From Fremontodendron californicum (taxonomy: Eukaryota > Streptophyta > Magnoliopsida > Malvales > Malvaceae): a DNA stretch of 64,000 nucleotides. The notes under the pieces are model-generated. The model was not told the DNA's origin. It saw only the letters and a list, made by a program, of their open reading frames with translations, and made no database searches. Shown here piece after piece: positions 23,691 to 35,806 of the stretch. The position numbers were made by a program, and so were the translations under genes. Numbering within the stretch: position 1 is the first letter of the stretch; each line of letters starts with the position of its first letter. The DNA lies in NCBI GenBank assembly GCA_030761205.1, contig JAULJL010000001.1, positions 35,845,145-35,909,144 of the forward strand. The letters run 5' to 3'.

Positions 23691-24300
23691 GCAAATGTCT
23701 TTAATCAAGATGCACATGCTTCATGGTGAAAATGTAAATGACTTGGATTAATGCAAATGCTTCTTGATGCAAATGCAGATGTTGAATAGGATGCAAATGC
23801 TTCATGATGCAGATGCAGATGTCTTAGATTGATGCAGATGCTTCTTGATACAGATGTAGATGTTGAAAATGCAAATGGCTTAGATTGATGCAAATTCTTC
23901 TTGATGCAGATGCAAATGTTGGAAATGCAAATGCTTCTTGATGCAGATGCAGATGTTGGAAATGCAAATGGCTTAGATTGATGCAAATTTAAATGTCGCT
24001 GATTGATGCAAATGTAAATGTCCCTACTAATCGTGTTCATGTAAGCGGTCTATGAATGGTGTAACTGCAGTTACCACACAATAATGAAAATACAATGATT
24101 CTAGAAAAGATGCAATTGCTTGAGATGACGCAAATGCAAATATCCATGAAAGATGTACATGTAAAGGTGGAATGCAGATGCTTATGGAATAGTGCCAATG
24201 AAAATACCCATGAATGATGCAAATGCTTCCTGACACTGTGCAGATGCGGAGCTCAATAAAGAGATGAGTGCTCATGAGTGATGCAAATGCCCCCGATCGT
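23690..24300. repeat. ATGCAAATGC-type short-period array
   Basis: Runs of GATGCAAATGCAGATG, CTTCTTGATGCAGATGC and GGCTTAGATTGATGC, irregularly ordered, period about 18-36 bp. Part of the retrotransposon interior. Confidence 0.8.
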
Positions 24301-25593
24301 TTTTCTAGACTTTGGCTTAGCCTTTCCAATTCATTTTTCCTCTTCAAATCAAAGTATATCTTCAATTTCTTGTTCAATCTTTAGCTATTCTCTTTGCCCC
24401 AACAGTTTTCAAACTCTTATTAACAGAAGTCTACTTGCCAAGTACTATTTCTTTTTCTCATATTTGGAAGTCAAGGATAACCCTGATAGTTCCACACCTT
24501 TTGGTTAGAAAAACCCTTATCTCATGTCAACATCAAAAATGGATATTTCAAAAATATTTTTATTTTCCCTTTTTGAAAAACAATTTTGCTCATTTAATGA
24601 AAACTTATGAACCAAAAATATTAACACCGCAGTGTGTGATGTACGAATCTCTTGAAGACTGATGATCACTGTCAGGAATTTTTTTGAATGTCAATTTGGG
24701 TTTTTCAATTTGAATTGACAAGGCTTGGTACAACAGGATTTTGGTTTTTCTAGGAAAACTTCACAACAAAAATGTATGTCCCTTCTAGGCTCACAAATGG
24801 AACCGATTTTATAAATCATGAATTCATTGAGAATCAAACAAATTCATCATTCTTTTCATTTCCATATCATGGCATTTTGACAAGTGTCAAGATTGGCGGG
24901 ATGTTTTAACTGGGAAGTTTAATCTTGGAGGAAAAAAAGTTTCAGTTTTTTTTTTTAAGTCAATCCTCCAAATGGGAGTTGTTAGTTTATGAGGTTCAAA
25001 AATTCCTAGATATTCCTTGATGACCACTTCTTTTGTTATGGTATCAGTAAGGATATAGATGACATCAAAATTTTCCATTTTACTCTAGACCGCCCTTTTT
25101 TGGGTTTTCGCCTAGAGTCCCATTCTTTCCATTTTTCCTTTCTCTCTTTTGTTGTTCTACCATGCACTTGAGAATTCTAAATTCTTCCATAGTTAAATGA
25201 TAATTCGATGAGATGGGATGGAATAAAATATGAAGAAAAACCCTTCAATTTAAATATCCATGCTTGATCAAAATGGACTTTTAAAGTACGTAATGTAGGC
25301 CATGGTTCTGGGTTCAGAAAGAAAAGATAAATAGGCCCAAAAATATGTGTTTGAAGGTGATCAGATCAAGGATCATTTCTTGAGGAGGATTCCCTTAGAA
25401 GCATTTATCCCTTTTTGGATTTTTCTGACTTTTTACTTTGCTCCTTTTCTTCTTTGCTTTTGGCTTTCATTTACCACACTTTTTCACACTTTTTTTTTTT
25501 TGTTTTTCTCTTTCCATTTCTTTTGTTTTTTTCTTGGCTTCTATTTCGCCATTTTTTCTTTTCGACAGAGTGAGCCCGTATTTATTTAGGAGC
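24300..25593. other. Non-coding remainder of retrotransposon interior
   Basis: AT-rich sequence with only short unrelated frames. The junction to the truncated 3' LTR is at ~25593. The missing 5' half of the 3' LTR suggests one deletion removed the 3' end of the interior together with ~2.56 kb of LTR. Confidence 0.6.
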
Positions 25594-27931
25594 TTCACAA
25601 ACACATAGTATAATAAAATACAAAGCATGAACAACTCAACATGTTGAAAACAGAAAATTAAAAATGGCAAACAAAGTAGTTAGACATGGAAACAAAATGA
25701 TAAAATCAACAAAAACAAAAATAAGTAAGTAAAGAAGGTTAAAATAGGCTCCATATCTTGATTATTTTTAAAATTTAAAACATCAAAACATGATAGAACA
25801 TCATAACCAAAATGGAAAATGAATCAAATACAATCACAAACACAAATAAGGGCCATTCAGCCACCATGGGAAACTAGAGGAAAAAAATTCTTTTTGATTT
25901 TTCTTTGAGAACATAAGATAGGAGCATTCAAAAAAAGTTTAAAAATCTTTATTTCTCAACAAAAACAACAAAAAATCATAAAATATCCAAGAAAATCAGC
26001 AAGTTAAGCACGAAAAAGGAAAGAAAATGCAAGAGTTAGGTGCCTTTTGGCTACTTTCAAAAGCTATTTTTCAAGCCTTTCTTCTCTTCTAACTTTTTTT
26101 GCTTTTCAAAACTTAGCTATTTTCTCCCAAAATCAAATGTGATCAGCCAAAAAGAAGTCCAAAAAAAATGAAAACCCTTCCCCTATTTGGAGTAGCCGAA
26201 TGGTCACTTGGAGGCTAGGATGTTGTCATTTTTTTTCCTAACCAATTTGATCCAAAGGCCCTTAATCCAAGATGCTTTTTATGTGAAATTACCACCCTTA
26301 GATTAAGTAATCAGCCCCTAACGCCTAAAGCTGTTCAAGAATATGAAGCCATTATGTTGACATCCTCCCTCTTCATGCATTGATCCATGTGGCACAAATA
26401 CAAAAGCTTGATAAAAAAAATAACTACCTTACTATCCACTCTTAGCCTTTGGATGCAAGAACTCAGCAAAATCACTCTTCATTATGGGCTTGGCCGAATG
26501 ACCCTTTATATTCCAGCCCAATCTTCATTTTTTAATTGCGAGAAAGGCCCTTTACGGTTTCTTCGGTAAAATGACTTTTTTGGTCCACGACCTAAATAAA
26601 TAGAAAACGGACTCCAAATCCAAATTTTATTTTTTCAATACTTCCTAAATAATAAAAAATTGAATTCTGGAAGTTTTCATAATTTTTTGAGTCCATTTAC
26701 TATTTTTCCTAGATTTTTCTTCCAAAATTGCCTCTTAGTGCACCCGAAATTTTATCATTTTTCAAATGAGTTCCGAATCTGGATTTTTATTCATCGATCT
26801 CTTCCAAATAATTTAAAATTGATATCTGAAAGTTTTCACAATTTTTCGAGCTCATTTGCTATTTTTTCGGGATTTATCTTCTGGAATTTCAGCTTAGTGG
26901 GCACGAGATTTTCCATTTTGCAAACGAGCTCCGAATCCGGATTTTTCTTTGCCAATCTCTTCCAAATAATTTAAGATTGAGATCTGAAACTTTTGGTAAT
27001 TTTTCGAGCTCATTTGTTATTTGTTCGAGATTTATCTTCTCCAATATCTTTCAAATGATTTAAGATTGAGATCTGAAAGTTTTGGTGATTTTTTAAGCTC
27101 ATTTGCTATTTTTTTCGAATTTTTCAAATTTGCTATTTTACCTCTGAAGCCCGGTTTTACTCAAAACAAGTCCGATTTCAAGATTTTTTTGTTCCAGGCC
27201 TTTGTTATATATTGAATTGGAGTTGGTCCGAAAACGCCCAACTTTTTACAATCAAATTCCCCTCCGATTTGATTTTTCCTTTTTTCTAATATTGGGAATT
27301 TTCTCGTTTTTCAGTTTTTCCTCCAATCGGCTCTTTTCTCGGAATTACTTCAAACTAAGTCTTGGGCTATCCTTGTTTACTCACTCCTCATCAGTTAAGG
27401 GCTTTAGTTTTACCGAATCGGGCCATTTCTACAATTTTTCCCAATTTCACCAAAATCCACCAAAAACCCTAATTCTCGACTTTCTTCCAAATTGACTTTT
27501 CCTTCGGTTTTCCTGCCAAATGGCCTCTCTTTAACCCACAGTCATTGCTTATCTTTCATTTGGAACCTCCAATTTCAACCAATTTGATCGTTTAAGCACT
27601 TTTTCCCAATTTTTTCGAACTAGGTTTTCTTTTCACTAAATCTCCGTAACCCATCTTCCAAACTCCATATCTTTCATTGTAAACCTCGGATTATCAAAAT
27701 TCTTTCACCATTGTTCAATTAAACTTTGAATCTTGATTTTGAAAGTGGGTTGACTTTTTAAAGTTGACTTTTCTGGGGTTGACTTTTTCAAGATTGACTT
27801 TTTATGCTTGCCTTCTTAAACTAAGTCTCGGAGTGCCACCTGGAGGATGAGAAAAGACTTTTTGCATTCTAAAACATCACTTAGGAAGAAAATACCTGAT
27901 TTAATGGTCCGGACAAAATTAGGTGTCTACA
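25594..27931 (+). repeat. Truncated 3' LTR
   Basis: Begins TTCACAAACACATAGTATAA, matching 20094 onward in the 5' LTR, and runs to the common terminus AATTAGGTGTCTACA. It lacks the first ~2.56 kb of the LTR. Confidence 0.85.
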
Positions 27932-28249
27932 TTCTTTTTTTTTCCCTTTTAGAATTATATGACAGTTTGTGGATATTTAGAAATTAATCTGAATTTATAT
28001 TTGGATAAACAAAATTTGAACTCATAGTTATTAGAATCAACTCGGATATTGACCCATTCAAGGCTTCGGGTCTCAGGTCATTTGATTCAACTGTTGGATC
28101 ATTCGGCTTAATGTTGGTTTAAAAAATTATTTTTAAAACATTATAAAATTTTAGATTATATAAATACTTTTACTAATTTTGTAATTCAACAATTATGATA
28201 TAATAATTAAAAATATTTATTATCATTTACACACACACAAAAAACCCTA

Positions 28250-28510
28250 AATTTACAAAGATTTTTTCTACATTTAGTTTTTTTTAATATTTTTTAATTT
28301 TAATTTTTTCAAGAAAAATAATTTATTATTATTTACAAAAACAAAAACAAAAAAAACTAAATTTGCAAAGATTTTTTCTACATTTAGTGTTTTAATATTT
28401 TTTAATTTTAATTTTTTCAAGAAAAATAATTTATTATAATTTACAAAAAAACTAAATTTGCAAAGATTTTTTCTACATTTAGTTTTTTAATATTTTTTAA
28501 TTTTAATTTT
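28250..28510. repeat. Threefold ~95-bp tandem repeat in copy B
   Basis: Three units carrying AAAGATTTTTTCTACATTTA and TTAATTTTTTCAAGAAAAAT. Copy A has this unit once (~690-760), so the expansion occurred in copy B after duplication. Confidence 0.8.
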
Positions 28511-29129
28511 TTCAAGAAAAATAATTTTTAGTGAAAATGATAAAAGATTGACTAATTAGTGTGCAAAAATTAAATTAGGTAAGATTTTAAAATTATTTTA
28601 AAAAATTTATTTATAATTGGCCCGGGTCAATAACAAGCCCTCTGGGTCACTGAATTTTTCATAAACTCGAAGGGTCAATCAAGGTTTTTGTTGGATCAAT
28701 TGCAAAAATGGTTTAATTAAAAAATGACTCGGGTTAAGGGTTAACCGATCTGACCGTCGGTCCTAGTTTAATAACTATGCTTGAAATAAGACATGAATCC
28801 ATTTAAAATAGAGAAATTATCTCATAGAGTGTTAGTGGGGTTTTTATACTCCACAAGCAGGGTTAGAAGGTTGACACATAAGGTATAGTAAAAAAAAATT
28901 AATTAAAAAAATGAGACATGTGACAGTCTTTTAACCCTGCTTGTGGAGTTAAAAAACTCTATTGCCTGTGTATCAAATATGAGTCCTTTAAAATATGTAT
29001 CGAGAAAAAAAAAATTTGCAATATGAGACTTAATCCAGATAATTCATGCAGTAACGCTTAAGAGATAGCATCTCACAAGTTTGAATTTCGAATTTCAATA
29101 TTTGTAACTCTTTCCATTAAGATCTGATT

Positions 29130-29230
29130 TTTTTTTTTTTTGATAATTTGAGAAAGGGGGAATCGAACCCTACTCTTTCAGAGAGAGAGTATGCATCAAC
29201 CACTGAGTCAGAAGCTCGAGTGCAATTATC
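29130..29230 (-). mobile_element. tRNA-derived SINE, 8-bp TSD
   Basis: On the minus strand the element reads GAGCTTCTGACTCAGTGGTT (box A-like), then GGGTTCGATTCCCCC (box B), then an A-rich tail (the T run at 29130-29141). Direct repeats ATCTGATT flank it at 29122-29129 and 29231-29238. Copy A lacks the insertion at the matching point (~1330). At 101 bp it is short for a plant SINE, so it may be internally truncated. Confidence 0.8.
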
Positions 29231-29745
29231 ATCTGATTACAACCTACTTTATATAAAAAAATTAAATTTAATAAGATATTAAATAAAAAAGTTTATCAAA
29301 AAAAATTTTCTCACCAAAAAAAATTGACATGATATATAGGCATAAAAAACCCATTCCTCGTCCCTCTCTTTTCTAACCTATACAACCTTTATGTCAAAAA
29401 TTATATATTTTTGGAAGTTGGTAAAAAAAATTATCAAATTAATTCAAATTGAATATGTTTATATCTATTAATTTTGGGATATCCGATCCCATGACTATAT
29501 TAAAATATAAACGAAAAAATATTTTTTAATTATTATTTTTTGTTTTAAATTGATTTTTTTTTAATTTTTATTTATAGGCATTAACCGTCTTTCAATTAAT
29601 ACAAAAATGAAAATTCAAGTTTTGAGTATAATAATTACAATCTTCGACAGATATAGAAAACTAAATTAAAATTTGAATGGAAAAATCTTTTACCTACTGT
29701 TTTCTTAAGTAAAAAAAACCATTTAAATGCAAAAGAATTTAAAGA

Positions 29746-32160
29746 TTATATACATGTAAGTTTTTAATTTTAAATGAAAAATATATACGATTCTACTTTT
29801 ACGTAAACTGATTATATTATACTATTTGACATTTTAATTATTTGTTCATCTTAAATAAATTATAATATTATTTTTATCATTTATTTTTATTTTATAATAA
29901 TCTGTAATTTATAACACTAATTAAAAGTTATTCTAGAGTTCTCAATTTCAATTTTGAGTGCTCTTACTTAGGAGACAACTAAGCAATGGTATTAAAGATA
30001 TTTGTAGGGTTAGTTTGGGTATTTTTAAGTTTTTTTTTTTATAAAGAAGGAAAGAAAAAAAAAAAGGTAAGGTAAGAGAAAGAAAAGAAAGAGGGAAGAA
30101 AGGAAAGAAAAGAAAATGAAAGAAAAAAAAAATTTTATGTGTTCGTGTCGTTTTTATGTTCATGTTATTTTTTTTACATGTTCAAAATATTATAAATTTA
30201 TATAATTTTTACATATAAATAATTCGTTTTATATAGATTTCGATATTTTCGTATATTCGTGTCGTGTTTATGTTAATTTTTATGTCGAGTTTGTGTTTGT
30301 GTTATTTTTTTTTTCAAAGTATTCGTATTATTTTTTCGCGCTTTCAAAGTATTATAAATTTATATAATATTTACACGTTAATAATTCGTTTTATGTAGAT
30401 TTTCACACGTTTGTGTATTCGTGTTGTGTTCATGTTATTTTTCATGTTGCGTTCATGTTATTTTTTCGTGTGTTCAAAGTATTATAAATTTATATAATTT
30501 TTTACATATTAATAATTCGTTTTATGTAGATTTTGACACTTTCTGTCATTTATGTTGTGTTCATGTTATTTTTTGTGTCGTGTCGTATTTTTATTTTTTT
30601 CATGTTGTGTTCGTATCGTGTTTCAATTCATCCAAATATTTTGCATAGTTTATCATAATAATTCAATTTAGAAAAAATTTTGTGTGTTTGTGTCGTGTTC
30701 CAATTCATTCAAATATTTTGCATAGTTTGTCATGATGATTCAATTTAGAGAAAAATTTGTATGTTCGTAATGTGTTCGTGTTAGTTTATTGTGTGTTTAA
30801 AGTATTATAAATTTATATAAATTTCTACACGTTAATAATTCATTTTATGTAGATTTTGACACTTTCGTGTATTTGTGTTGTGTTGATATTATTTTTCATG
30901 TCGTATTTTAACTATTTTTTTCATGTTGTGTTTGTGAGGTAATCATGTTGTGTCCGAAATTGTCAAGTCTGATTGATACTATTCAAATAACTCTCAATTT
31001 TGTGTCACATGTTGTCGTGTTTGTGTTATTTTTTGTCATAATCTTATTCAAAGTATTATATATTTATATAAATCTTGACACGTTAATAATTCATTTTATG
31101 TATATTTTGATACACTCGTGTATTTGTGTAGTGTTCATATTATTTTTCATATCGTGTTTTAATTATTTTTTTCATGTTATGTTCGTATCGTATAATTATG
31201 TTGTGTTCGAAATTGTCGAATCTAATTGATCATATTTAAATAACTTTTAATTTTATATCAAGTGTCGTATAATGATTGGAGTTATTGTTTTTATAAATTA
31301 TCTCTACTCTTTTTACTTTTTTATTTTTAAAATTTACTATAAAATATCAATTTAAATTCGATAATATGCTAGCAACAAAGCAAAAACATCTATCTAGTTA
31401 TTCAAAAAGTAGAAGATAAATAATAGAAGCACCAATCAATTGATGAACTTAATTGACAAGGTCATGGACTTTAAGAAAAACAAAAACAATGCATATGTTT
31501 ATCTTATGTCAACAAAAATAATTCTAACACTTTTTGAGCCAAGTCTGAAGACTTTTGTCAATTTTCAGCCAATATTGGCATGGCGGAGGACAACTCGTCA
31601 TGGTTTCACTTTGACAACCCTAAACTGAGACTTTGGAATGGTAGGGGGAAACTTCATCATAAATCATAAACACATATTGAATTGAATGAATTGAGATTCG
31701 ATAATTTTAAACACGATAAAAATATAATTAAATATATATATATAACATGATATAAAAAAATAACACGAAAAAAATATTGATATATAAATATATCAAAATT
31801 TAAATAATATAAATTATTAATATATTAAATTTATATAAAAATATAATATTGTAAACATAATTATAACAAAAAATAATATGAATAGATACATACTAATAGT
31901 ATCTTTTAGCTGCATGCAACAGCTGAGAATTGAGAGAGATGGTGAGAGAACGTAAACACATGATGACATAGATGCATGATGGATTATTCCATTAGCATGG
32001 AAATGGAGAAATGTCATGGTACATCTATGTCAGCCATATCTGGGAAAATATGTATTAATTAATGATGACAAATGACATCATTTAATTGAACTTTTTTTTT
32101 TTTTTCCTTCCAATTTTTGTGACATCAGAGCTGTTAAGTGAAGGTTTTCCCATCCCATGA
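29746..32160. other. AT-rich intergenic DNA with dispersed GTGTCGTGTT repeats
   Basis: 30140-31260 holds about six irregular copies of a ~150-bp phrase: AAAGTATTATAAATTTATAT, TAATAATTCGTTTTATGTAG, then TCGTGTTCATGTTATTTTT. Copies of the same family recur at 35490-35720 and 55880-56090. Such GTGTCGTGTT tracts followed by AATTGTCAAGTCTGA resemble termini of hAT MITEs, but I could not delimit an element. Frames here are repeat by-products. Confidence 0.55.
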
Positions 32161-32162
32161 CT

Positions 32163-32171
32163 CTATATACA
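32163..32171 (+). promoter_or_regulatory. TATA box of the DUF506 gene
   Basis: CTATATACA about 80 bp upstream of the start codon, with a short A-rich leader just before ATGGGAAGC. Confidence 0.55.
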
Positions 32172-32243
32172 CAAGAGAATAGTGTTCCAAAGATTTTTGT
32201 GGATAGAAAGTTGAATTGATGCTTTTGGTAAAAAAACAACAAA

Positions 32244-33153
32244 ATGGGAAGCCTAGGAGAGGAAGAGCTGGTTCAAATGGTGAGAGATTTCATTGAATCA
32301 GAAACACCTTCTTCCATTTCAGTACTGACAACTTCAACTCCTCTTTCTCTCAACCATCAACCCTCATCTCTAATTTTACAGGTTAATTCAATTCCTTCTA
32401 TACTTTCAACTATATATATAACATCAAACTGTTGTTTTATTTGTTTTCTTATTCTGTTGAACTTTCCTGAATGTTTTTTCTTTCCAGGAAGTTCTAGGGA
32501 AACAAACAGATGAGGAGGCTGAGATACATGAAAAGATATTAATGTATTTGAAAGATATGGGAACTGATGAGCAATATCAGATAAACAATCTTAAGAAGTT
32601 GGTAGTAATGAAACTGAGAAATGCTGGTTATGAAGCTTCTCTTTGCAAAACTTCATGGGTCTGCACTTCTACCCATCACAAGGGTCTCTCTCTCTCTCTC
32701 TCTCTCTTAAACTGATCAGCTGAAAATTTTTATTCTCCCTTTAAAGTTTAAACCCTCATAATACAATATTAAGTGGTTTTTGTTTCTTTGTTGTTTTGGG
32801 GTTTCAAAGTTTTCCAATTTCCAGGTGGGTATGAGTATATTGATGTAATGGTGGTGGAAAATGGTAGACCCAAAAGGGTAATAGTGGATATGGAATTCAG
32901 GTCTCAGTTTGAATTAGCAAGGCCAACAGTAAACTACAAAGAGATGATAAGCAATCTTCCATTGATCTTTGTTGGTGCTGAAGAGAAGCTTAACAGGATC
33001 ATCCCTTTACTTTGCTCAGCTGCTAAGACATCACTCAAAGAGAATGGTCTCCATGTACCTCCCTGGAGAAAACCTGCTTATATGCACTCCAAATGGCTCT
33101 CCAAAAACTGCAAAAAAGTCTCAGTAGAAATCAACTCCACAAGACATTGTTGA
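32244..33153 (+). CDS. DUF506 / PDDEXK-like plant protein (three exons)
   Basis: The exons are 32244-32381, 32488-32683 and 32825-33153, all with GT-AG borders, giving 220 aa. The family (PF04720, predicted PDDEXK-nuclease-like fold) is plant-specific. One Arabidopsis member represses root-hair growth; the biochemical role is unproven. Evidence is the region after the third exon border: GGYEYIDVMVV, then RVIVDMEFRSQFELARPT (the most conserved family signature), then YKEMISNLPLIFVG and a C-terminal MHSKWLS segment. Exon 2 encodes the LKKLVVMKLRNAGYEASLCK strand-helix unit. The protein is shorter than many members because the N-terminal variable region is brief. Phases are 0 and 1 and all joints keep the frame. 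A CT repeat (32685-32706) lies at the start of intron 2. The gene looks intact. Confidence 0.87.
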
Positions 33154-34560
33154 TTTGGTTAAGGATCATCATCATCAAAAAACTGGAGAATTAAGTACTA
33201 CTACTAAATGCTTTCCTTCCATTTTCAGTAGAAGTTGACTCCAATTTTGTTTGAAGCCCTAGAGAGAAGATAAAAAATTGTGTAAAGGGTTTGTTTCTGC
33301 CTATCTTTTTTTTTTTTTTTTTTTTTTCCAACTTTCTGGGCAGATCAGCCTGTTTTTGTTCATGGGATAGCAGTATTTTATCCTCCAAAATGGGGTTTTT
33401 CTTTTTTTGTTGGATCTCCAAAAAGATATACTAGTAATTTAGGGTTTGTTTTGTAATACTTGGGGGCAGACTGAAGTTTTGATCCTGTAAATGTATCTTT
33501 TTTCTAGTTTAACAGCTAATTTCTTGTTTATATGTTTATCAACATTTTCCCTACTTTGGCTTTGAGTCAGCAGTAATTCACCACAATTGGCTGATGAGAA
33601 GTAGTTACTACTTCAAATCAAAATTTTTGGAAGTTAAAAAAATTTGGGTAAACATGAAAAACCCTTCAATAATTGAATAATTATTAAATAATTTAATAAT
33701 TAAGAGTTATTTAAAAAAATAAATGAAGAGTTAAAAATGGTTAAAAAAAATATTGTACAAATAAAATTATTTTTAAGAATTATTTTTTCTTTTTTTATTA
33801 AAAATTTATTATTTTTAAAAAAATTAATTAAAAATAAATTAAAAAATAAAACATTTAAATATTTATAATTTTAAATTTTAAAAATTTAAAAAATAAAAAA
33901 TTAATTTTAAAAATATTATTTGTATTATTTATTATTTTTTTAATTTTTTTAATTAAAAAAAGTAAATAAAAAATTAAAAAATTATGTTTTAAATTTAAAA
34001 AAATATTTTTAAAAAGAATTATTTTTTAATTAAAAAATAAAAAAAATTAATCAAAAGTAATTTTGTTTTTATAATTTTTTTTCTAACAATTTTATATTTT
34101 ACATATTTTTTTTAAATAATTTTTACTCGTTATATTATTTAATAATTATTGTATTGAAAATAATATATTTTTTCAAAAAGTTTCAGGTTTCATTTCATCA
34201 CCGACTTTTTTAAAGGAAAAAGGGAAAAAAGGAGAGAGAAATCAGTCCAAGAAATTAAACTGTAGTTTTTTCCTTTTTAACATCTTTTTAAATATTTTTT
34301 CTTTTGTTTTTCGATATGATCATGTAATTTCATTAACTGATAAGAATGCAAAATTAGGATAATTATAAAAGGATATAAAAGTAAATTTTAAGAATCTGTT
34401 AACCAAACTTGATTATATATAATAAGCTTTTTAATATTTTAATTTTATATTAGGTATAAAAGAATACAAGTATTACATTTTATAGTCCTATTTAAATAGT
34501 AATACTTAAAAGAAAAAGCAATAAAAAGGAAAAGGTTGAAGAGAGATTAATGAGATAAGA
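33154..34560. other. 3' flank of DUF506 gene and AT-rich spacer
   Basis: 33154-33560 is probably 3' UTR and downstream sequence, with a 21-T tract near 33308. 33650-34200 is almost purely A/T. No gene seen. Confidence 0.5.
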
Positions 34561-35480
34561 CAAGAATAATGATTGCCGACTGCCGAGGAGATACGTTAGG
34601 CATAGACTGCGATGCTACTGCCTACTGCCTCTGCCAAAACTGAAGCAGAGAATCGATTACTGCCACTGGGACTGCCTGCCTTGCCTTCACTTGGCCCTGC
34701 CTGCCCCTATATATATGGCTCTGTAATTTACATTCTCCAAAGACCAAAGTGAATGAATGTCGACAAAAAAAAAAAGTGAATGAATGAAATGAACCTCAAT
34801 AATGTCTAATCCCACCCCCACCAGTCACCAGGCACTACTTCCCCTTTCATTTTCTCAGCTGCCGCAGAGGCTGCATGCGGCTGCTTATTAGCAGCTAACA
34901 TCTATCACTTCACAACAAGGTCAACTGGTACTTATGCTCCTGTAAAGGTAATTATATACCTAAATAAGAAAAAAAAATTCACATATGCTTCTCTTTTCTT
35001 ACTAATGAATATCATTTACCTGATCTGCTTCTTATAATGATATCTGCAATGAAAGATTGATTTGTCGCCTCCAAAAAAAAACCCTAATAGTAATAAAGAA
35101 AAGTTTAAAGAGAGACGAGATATTAAATTAAGTAATTGAAAAAACAAATCCATTAAGATTGTGAATCTTTGGATTGGATTGGATTGCAAAATTTAAGATT
35201 TGCTATTAATGGGGGGTGGTGAGTGGGTGGGTAGGTAGGTTTCCAATTTGTACTTATTTGATACTGAGACTGAGTTGGCAGAGTTGCACTTACAGTTAGA
35301 GTCTTTTGCTTGCTTCCTACAATCAGACAGCTGCGGCTTTAAACTTGTTTTCATCATTTCCACATTGAATTGTGACTGTGAGCACCGCCCAAGCTACTCT
35401 ATGTATTACACCTACTCCTATTACCCATTATCTTTTGCTTCTCTGATTTCAGCCCAAGGCCTCCCATGAGCGGAATCTAA
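34561..35480 (+). other. Possible transcribed locus without recognizable protein
   Basis: Base composition is more balanced than around it. A TATA-like CCCTATATATATGG (~34704) follows a pyrimidine-rich CTGCCTGCC region. There is a possible donor GTAAAGGTAATT at ~34940 and a later balanced stretch at 35230-35470 with only a 73-codon frame of no known family. It could be a long non-coding RNA or a decayed gene. A short imperfect hairpin, GGCTGCATGCGGCTGC...GCAGC, lies at 34868-34896. Confidence 0.25.
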
Positions 35481-35489
35481 TAATTCGTA

Positions 35490-35720
35490 TATCTGTATCG
35501 TATTCATATATTTTATTATGTTATAATCGTGTTTAAGATAATTTATATTTATATAAATTTTGATACGTTAATAATTTATATTAAATAGATTTTGAAACAT
35601 TCGTGTATTCGTGTCGTGTTCGTGTTATTTTTACGTGTCGTGTCGTGTTCGTTCATGTTTTTAGTTATTTTTTTCGTGTCGTGTAATCGTGTCTTGTCTA
35701 ATATTGTTAGGTCTTATGAG
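35490..35720. repeat. GTGTCGTGTTCGTG-type dispersed repeat
   Basis: Same family as 30140-31260: TTTATATAAATTTTGATACG, TTCGTGTCGTGTTCGTGTT, then TTGTTAGGTCTTA at the end. This is compatible with one end of a hAT MITE. Confidence 0.55.
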
Positions 35721-35806
35721 CCTCCATACTTTGGATTTCAATTTTCTACACTAATTGTAGTATTAAAAAGGCGAGTTTGAGATTGCACCGCATCAGCGCA
35801 TGATCT

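Larger units (their letters stand above)
17535..27931 (+). mobile_element. Large LTR-retrotransposon derivative (Ogre/Tat-like by LTR length), no coding capacity
   Basis: The insertion starts TGTCACAATT and ends GGTGTCTACA (TG...CA). It has a ~4.96-kb 5' LTR (17535-22494), a ~3.1-kb internal part (22495-25593) and a 5'-truncated 3' LTR (25594-27931). The LTR start carries the GAGTCGCCACTCGCCACCA ... GGGGAAGGATTAACACCCC phrase common in long-LTR plant Ty3/gypsy elements. No gag, protease, RT, RNase H or integrase frame is present; the inside consists of tandem arrays and AT-rich DNA. Flanking 5-mers (CTGTT / TTCTT) do not match, because the target was a T tract or the ends have decayed. Ogre/Tat assignment is inferred from LTR size only. 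Confidence 0.82.
17114..29745 (+). repeat. Segmental duplication, copy B (split by an LTR retrotransposon)
   Basis: Counterpart of copy A at 1-6760. The homologous pieces are 17114-17534 (gene and 3' UTR) and 27932-29745. At the junctions, copy A reads continuously from TATGCTGTTT through a T tract into AGAATTATATGACAG, whereas copy B has the retrotransposon between them. Confidence 0.88.

Noticed and set aside
34560..34900. Candidate microRNA precursor
   Set aside because: Only a short imperfect stem is visible and no known miRNA sequence is recognized; kept only as a low-confidence transcribed locus.
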